This document shows, piece by piece, positions 59,108 to 64,000 of a DNA stretch of 64,000 bases. Numbering within the stretch: the stretch's first letter is position 1; each line of letters starts with the position of its first letter. The notes under the pieces are model-generated. The model was not told where the DNA came from and searched no databases. It was given only the letters and a program-made list of their open reading frames with translations. Location of the stretch: positions 11,322,636 through 11,386,635 of the forward strand of contig NC_087073.1 in assembly GCF_026151205.1 (NCBI RefSeq). Direction: 5' to 3'. The position numbers and the translations under genes are program-made. The DNA is from Bolinopsis microptera. Taxonomy: Eukaryota > Ctenophora > Tentaculata > Lobata > Bolinopsidae.

Positions 59108-60219
59108 GTAATTAGATAATGAGTTAATGAGTAAACTATTAAATTGTTTATCGTTTGTGTACTTGTCAATTTTATAAATTCAGTGTTAATCAAGATAAGA
59201 TGCCCCCCCCCCCTCTCCGCCTGAACAGCAGATAAATTTGCTGAAAAATATCTTGATAAGTTTCACTTATTTTGGTGAATGTTCAACTGGTTTAGGTCAT
59301 TTCTATTTGTGCCACATCAAAGTGAGGGAGACACTCCACATTCCACATCCACAATCCACATCAAATCCTACATGAAAGTGGGGGGCTCCTTATATTTTAT
59401 ATGAAACTGAAATGAAATTTGATTTTTGAGATATTCAGAGTTCAAACCCCGTCTGAGGCAGGCAGGCCAGGTCACCAAGCTGTGATTGGTACAGGATTTA
59501 TCCTGGTAATTATGCTCGGAGGATATCAGTGACGCGATTCCCACTACAGTGTAAGCTGCAGTGTAGCTGTAATAGTCTACCGCCATTCGGAATGAGTGTG
59601 AACTGTGAACTTGCTTACCAGGCAATCATGATTTCCGCTTGGTACTCATCAGGTCTCTAAGAAAGCCAACAGTGTGCTGATATGCACTGTCATATGTACT
59701 TCCTAGAAGCAGCACACGGCCCATTTCGGACTTGCACGAGTTATAATTATATTTTAGATAAGCATTGTTTTCAAAAATCTGCCCCCGGATAATGGATTAT
59801 ATGTAACACCGCTTCCAAATTTAACATCCAATAAAGATTACTTGCTAACAATAACTTGTTAATAATAACTGAGGCAGTGCACCATAGCTGTATCTATTAC
59901 ATTGTTCATTATTCAGCACTAGTTCAGAAATCATTTTCCACAAATCAATTATCCATCATTTATCAATTGTCCAGTGTAGAAAGCATTATTCATGCCGCTA
60001 TAAATTATAATCATAGACTCAAATTATATGCCGAACGTGATCAACATTGTTCGAGGGAGATTTCCATCCGTTAATATGTGTAATATTAAGCATATTAAGT
60101 AAAAACTAGGCTTATTTCAATAAATGTGTGCGAGATGTGGAAATTACTAAGTCGCTATACAGTATAGTTAAATGGAGAGCACGTTTCCTTGATTTTTGTA
60201 GGAGATTTATCGGGGATTT
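59108..60219. other. No gene recognised
   Basis: The expected C-terminal exons of the aminopeptidase are not visible. GAGTTCAAACCCCGTC near 59428 resembles a B box but no A box accompanies it. Confidence 0.45.
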
Positions 60220-60520
60220 GACCCTTGTAGGGGATTTATGTTCCGGGGTATTTGGAACATGTTTAGATAGTTAGTACCTGTCCCAAACCATCAGAAAAAT
60301 CAAGTTTCGAACTCTCAACCCACTCAGGCCACTCCCAGGGGCCACGCCCATCCCGAAATAGCTGAAATCCAGGTCAAATCAAAACTGAGAATATTTACCC
60401 CTGTAGGGGATTTATGTTCCGGGGTATTTGGAACATGTTTAGGTGGTTTAATAGTTAGTACCTGGCCCAAATCATCAGAAAAACCAAGTTTCGACGTCTT
60501 GACCCACTCAGGCCACGCCC
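60220..60520. repeat. Two ~120-bp repeats, ~180 bp apart
   Basis: TGTAGGGGATTTATGTTCCG, followed by GGGTATTTGGAACATGTTTAG and CATCAGAAAAA.CAAGTTTCGA, occurs at about 60225 and 60402. The GGAACAT/ATGTTCC words recur in the following satellite. Confidence 0.85.
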
Positions 60521-60719
60521 AGGAACAATGCGCAACAATTTGGGATGGACGGCCTGAATGGGATTGGATGTGTTAATAAGTTATTCATATCTTATTGTCT
60601 ATAAATACGAGCAGTTCGGTGAGACTTCTGACGGCTACCGTCGTAGATTCTACAATGATAAATATTGTAACATACGTGCGGCGCGCAAAATCCCCTACAA
60701 AATCCCCGAGTTGATGAAT

Positions 60720-63700
60720 CCAGATTTTTGGAACATTTTTGGAACATTTTTGGAACATGTGCCAAAATTGTGCCAAAAGTGTGCCATGCATTTATTTGCC
60801 CTAATGAGCTCTAAATAGTGCCAAAAACAATTGTAAATGATGGATATATTTGCAAGCTAGGTCTAGGGGCCATCGAAAGTAGCATAACATTACCCAGGTT
60901 CATGGAATGAACGAAAATGAACAAAAATGAATATTGTCCTAAAAATGCTCAGAACGGTTTAAAATTGGTCGGAAAGTGTTTATATTAGTCCTAGGACCAC
61001 TCAAACCAAGTTTGGGAATCCCTGCATGTCTAGAACCGATGTTACCAATGTTCCAAAATGTTCCAATTTTGTCACAATAATCCTCCTGAGAATCCAGATT
61101 TTTGGAACATGGGCACATCGAAGTATTGGCTGTATTTAAGTGCTGGGAAGCCTCAATTCGGTTTTCTAAGATGGATATAGGTAAAAACTAGGCCTAAGAG
61201 CCATCAAAACTCAAATAACATTACCCAGGTTCATGGAATGAACGAAAATGAACAAAAATGAATATTGTCCTAAAAATGCTCAGAACGGTTTAAAATTGGT
61301 CGGAAAGTGTTTATATTAGTCCTAGGACCACTCAAACCAAATTTGGGAATCACTGCATGTCTAGAACCGATGTTACCAATGTTCCAAAATGTTCCAATTT
61401 TGGCACAATAATCCTCCTGAGAATCCAGATTTTTGGAACATGGGCACATCGAAGTATTGGCTGAATTTAAGTGCTGGGAAGCCTCAATTCGGTTTTCTAA
61501 GATGGATATAGGTAAAAACTAGGCCTAAGAGCCATCAAAACTCAAATAACATTACCCAGGTTCATGGAATGAACGAAAATGAACAAAAATGAATATTGTC
61601 CTAAAAATACTCAGAACGGTTTAAAATTGGTCGGAAAGTGTTTATATTAGTCCTAGGACCACTCAAACCAAGTTTGGGAATCACTGCATGTCTAGAACCG
61701 ATGTTACCAATGTTCCAAAATGTTCCAATTTTGTCACAATAATCCTCCTGAGAATCCAGATTTTTGGAACATGGGCACATCGAAGTATTGGCTGTATTTA
61801 AGTGCTGGGAAGCCTCAATTCGGTTTTCTAAGATGGATATAGGTAAAAACTAGGCCTAAGAGCCATCAAAACTCAAATAACATTACCCAGGTTCATGGAA
61901 TGAACGAAAATGAACAAAAATGAATATTGTCCTAAAAATGCTCAGAACGGTTTAAAATTGGTCGGAAAGTGTTTATATTAGTCCTAGGACCACTCAAACC
62001 AAGTTTGGGAATCACTGCATGTCTAGAACCGATGTTACCAATGTTCCAAAATGTTCCAATTTTGTCACAATAATCCTCCTGAGAATCCAGATTTTTGGAA
62101 CATGGGCACATCGAAGTATTGGCTGTATTTAAGTGCTGGGAAGCCTCAATTCGGTTTTCTAAGATGGATATAGGTAAAAACTAGGCCTAAGAGCCATCAA
62201 AACTCAAATAACATTACCCAGGTTCATGGAATGAACGAAAATGAACAAAAATGAATATTGTCCTAAAAATGCTCAGAACGGTTTAAAATTGGTCGGAAAG
62301 TGTTTATATTAGTCCTAGGACCACTCAAACCAAGTTTGGGAATCACTGCATGTCTAGAACCGATGTTACCAATGTTCCAAAATGTTCCAATTTTGGCACA
62401 ATAATCCTCCTGAGAATCCAGATTTTTGGAACATGGGCACATCGAAGTATTGGCTGTATTTAAGTGCTGGGAAGCCTCAATTCGGTTTTCTAAGATGGAT
62501 ATAGGTAAAAACTAGGCCTAAGAGCCATCAAAACTCAAATAACATTACCCAGGTTCATGGAATGAACGAAAATGAACAAAAATGAATATTGTCCTAAAAA
62601 TGCTCAGAACGGTTTAAAATTGGTCGGAAAGTGTTTATATTAGTCCTAGGACCACTCAAACCAAGTTTGGGAATCACTGCATGTCTAGAACCGATGTTAC
62701 CAATGTTCCAAAATGTTCCAATTTTGTCACAATAATCCTCCTGAGAATCCAGATTTTTGGAACATGGGCACATCGAAGTATTGGCTGTATTTAAGTGCTG
62801 GGAAGCCTCAATTCGGTTTTCTAAGATGGAAATAGGTAAAAACTAGGCCTAAGAACCATCAAAACTCAAATAACATTACCCAGGTTCATGGAATGAACGA
62901 AAATGAACAAAAATGAATATTGTCCTAAAAATGCTCAGAACGGTTTAAAATTGGTCGGAAAGTATTAATATTAGTCCTAGGACCACTCAAACCAAGTTTG
63001 GGAATCACTGCATGTCTAGAACCGATGTTACCAATGTTCCAAAATGTTCCAATTTTGGCACAATAATCCTCCTGAGAATCCAGATTTTTGGAACATGGGC
63101 ACGTCGAAGTATTGGCTGTATTTAAGTGCTGGGAAGCCTCAATTCGGTTTTCTAAGATGGATATCGGTAAAAACTAGGCCTAAGAGCCATCAAAACTCAA
63201 ATAACATTACCCAGGTTCATGGAATGAACGAAAATGAACAAAAATGAATATTGTCCTAAAAATACTCAGAACGGTTTAAAATTGGTCGGAAAGTGTTTAT
63301 ATTAGTCCTAGGACCACTCAAACCAAGTTTGGGAATCACTGCATGTCTAGAACCGATGTTACCAATGTTCCAAAATGTTCCAATTTTGTCACAATAATCC
63401 TCCTGAGAATCCAGATTTTTGGAACATGGGCACATCGAAGTATTGGCTGTATTTAAGTGCTGGGAAGCCTCAATTCGGTTTTCTAAGATGGAAATAGGTA
63501 AAAACTAGGCCTAAGAGCCATCAAAACTCAAATAACATTACCCAGGTTCATGGAATGAACGAAAATGAACAAAAATGAATATTGTCCTAAAAATACTCAG
63601 AACGGTTTAAAATTGGTCGGAAAGTGTTTATATTAGTCCTAGGACCACTCAAACCAAGTTTGGGAATCACTGCATGTCTAGAACCGATGTTACCAATGTT

Positions 63701-64000
63701 CCAAAATGTTCCAATTTTGTCACAATAATTCTCCTGAGAATCCAGATTTTTGGAACATGGGCACATCGAAGTATTGGCTGTATTTAAGTGCTGGGAAGCC
63801 TCAGTTCGGTTTTCTAAGATGAATATAGGTTAAAACTAGGCCTAAGAGCCATCAAAAGTCAAATAATATTACCCAGGTTCATGGAATGACCAGAAATGAA
63901 CGAAAATGAACATTCTTCTCAAAGTGCTCAGAATGGTTTAAAATTGGTCGGAAAGTGTTTATATTGGGCCTAGGACCACTCAAACCAAGTTTGGGAATCA
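60720..64000. repeat. 331-bp satellite, ~10 copies, running to the window edge
   Basis: The marker CCAGGTTCATGGAATGA recurs every 331 bp (near 60895, 61226, 61557, 61888 and on). Central copies differ by only a few bases, while the first copy and the one from about 63830 are clearly more diverged, marking the array's edges. Units hold TTCCAAAATGTTCC and TTTTTGGAACATGGG, which are inverted relative to each other. Open frames here are short and not credible. Confidence 0.96.

Noticed and set aside
59420-59470. tRNA or SINE B box near 59428
   Set aside because: GAGTTCAAACCCCGTC fits, but there is no A box at the right distance and no cloverleaf.

Overview
The window is animal nuclear DNA. It holds genes with GT-AG introns, a COP1-type ubiquitin ligase, an SRCR-domain membrane receptor, an M1 aminopeptidase, CYP46-like P450s, a Rab-type GTPase, LINE reverse transcriptase remnants and TTAGGG-type telomere-like repeats. 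The modest gene sizes, abundant young tandem repeats and heavy transposon load suggest a non-vertebrate metazoan. I cannot name the species or phylum from the sequence. A 100-N scaffold gap lies at 44343-44442.

Layout. 0.37-2.04 kb: intron-less COP1-like gene, split by one frameshift. 2-8 kb: no gene seen. 8.0-13.5 kb: a repeat complex built as a large inverted structure. A 39/139-bp satellite, telomere-like TTAGGG tracts and PIF/Harbinger-like miniature elements appear once forward and once reversed. A 1.3-kb hAT-type element with a perfect 8-bp target duplication sits inside the satellite. 13.9-26.0 kb: a 12-kb palindrome whose arms each carry a CYP46A1-like P450 gene and a LINE fragment, with many small indels between arms. 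26-35.6 kb: a third copy of one palindrome segment, a tRNA-like SINE head, a fold-back element and a 3.2-kb direct duplication of another CYP46-like gene, plus an isolated P450 heme exon. 35.6-37.7 kb: a second LINE. 39.6-42.8 kb: a six-exon Rab-like GTPase on the minus strand. 47.2-59.1 kb: an M1 aminopeptidase gene (11 exons, C-terminal part missing). A complete SRCR receptor gene is nested antisense in its intron 1, and a FLYWCH-bearing composite element lies in intron 10. 60.2-64 kb: a related repeat pair, then a 331-bp satellite running to the window edge.

How genes relate. Two genes are complete enough to describe as proteins: the SRCR receptor (522 aa, spliced) and the aminopeptidase N-terminal half (461 codons, all motifs intact). 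Their nesting is structural; no functional link is shown. The P450 copies all belong to one subfamily and look like a local cluster. The frameshift-rich character of 13.9-35 kb, in contrast to the clean exons elsewhere, suggests that part of that region is uncorrected long-read sequence or an assembly fold-back rather than true biology. No RNA gene, CRISPR array or bacterial-type operon was seen. No clearly undescribed system was found; the most unusual objects are the telomere-fusion-like inverted complex, the composite FLYWCH element, the atypical Rab and the nested receptor gene.
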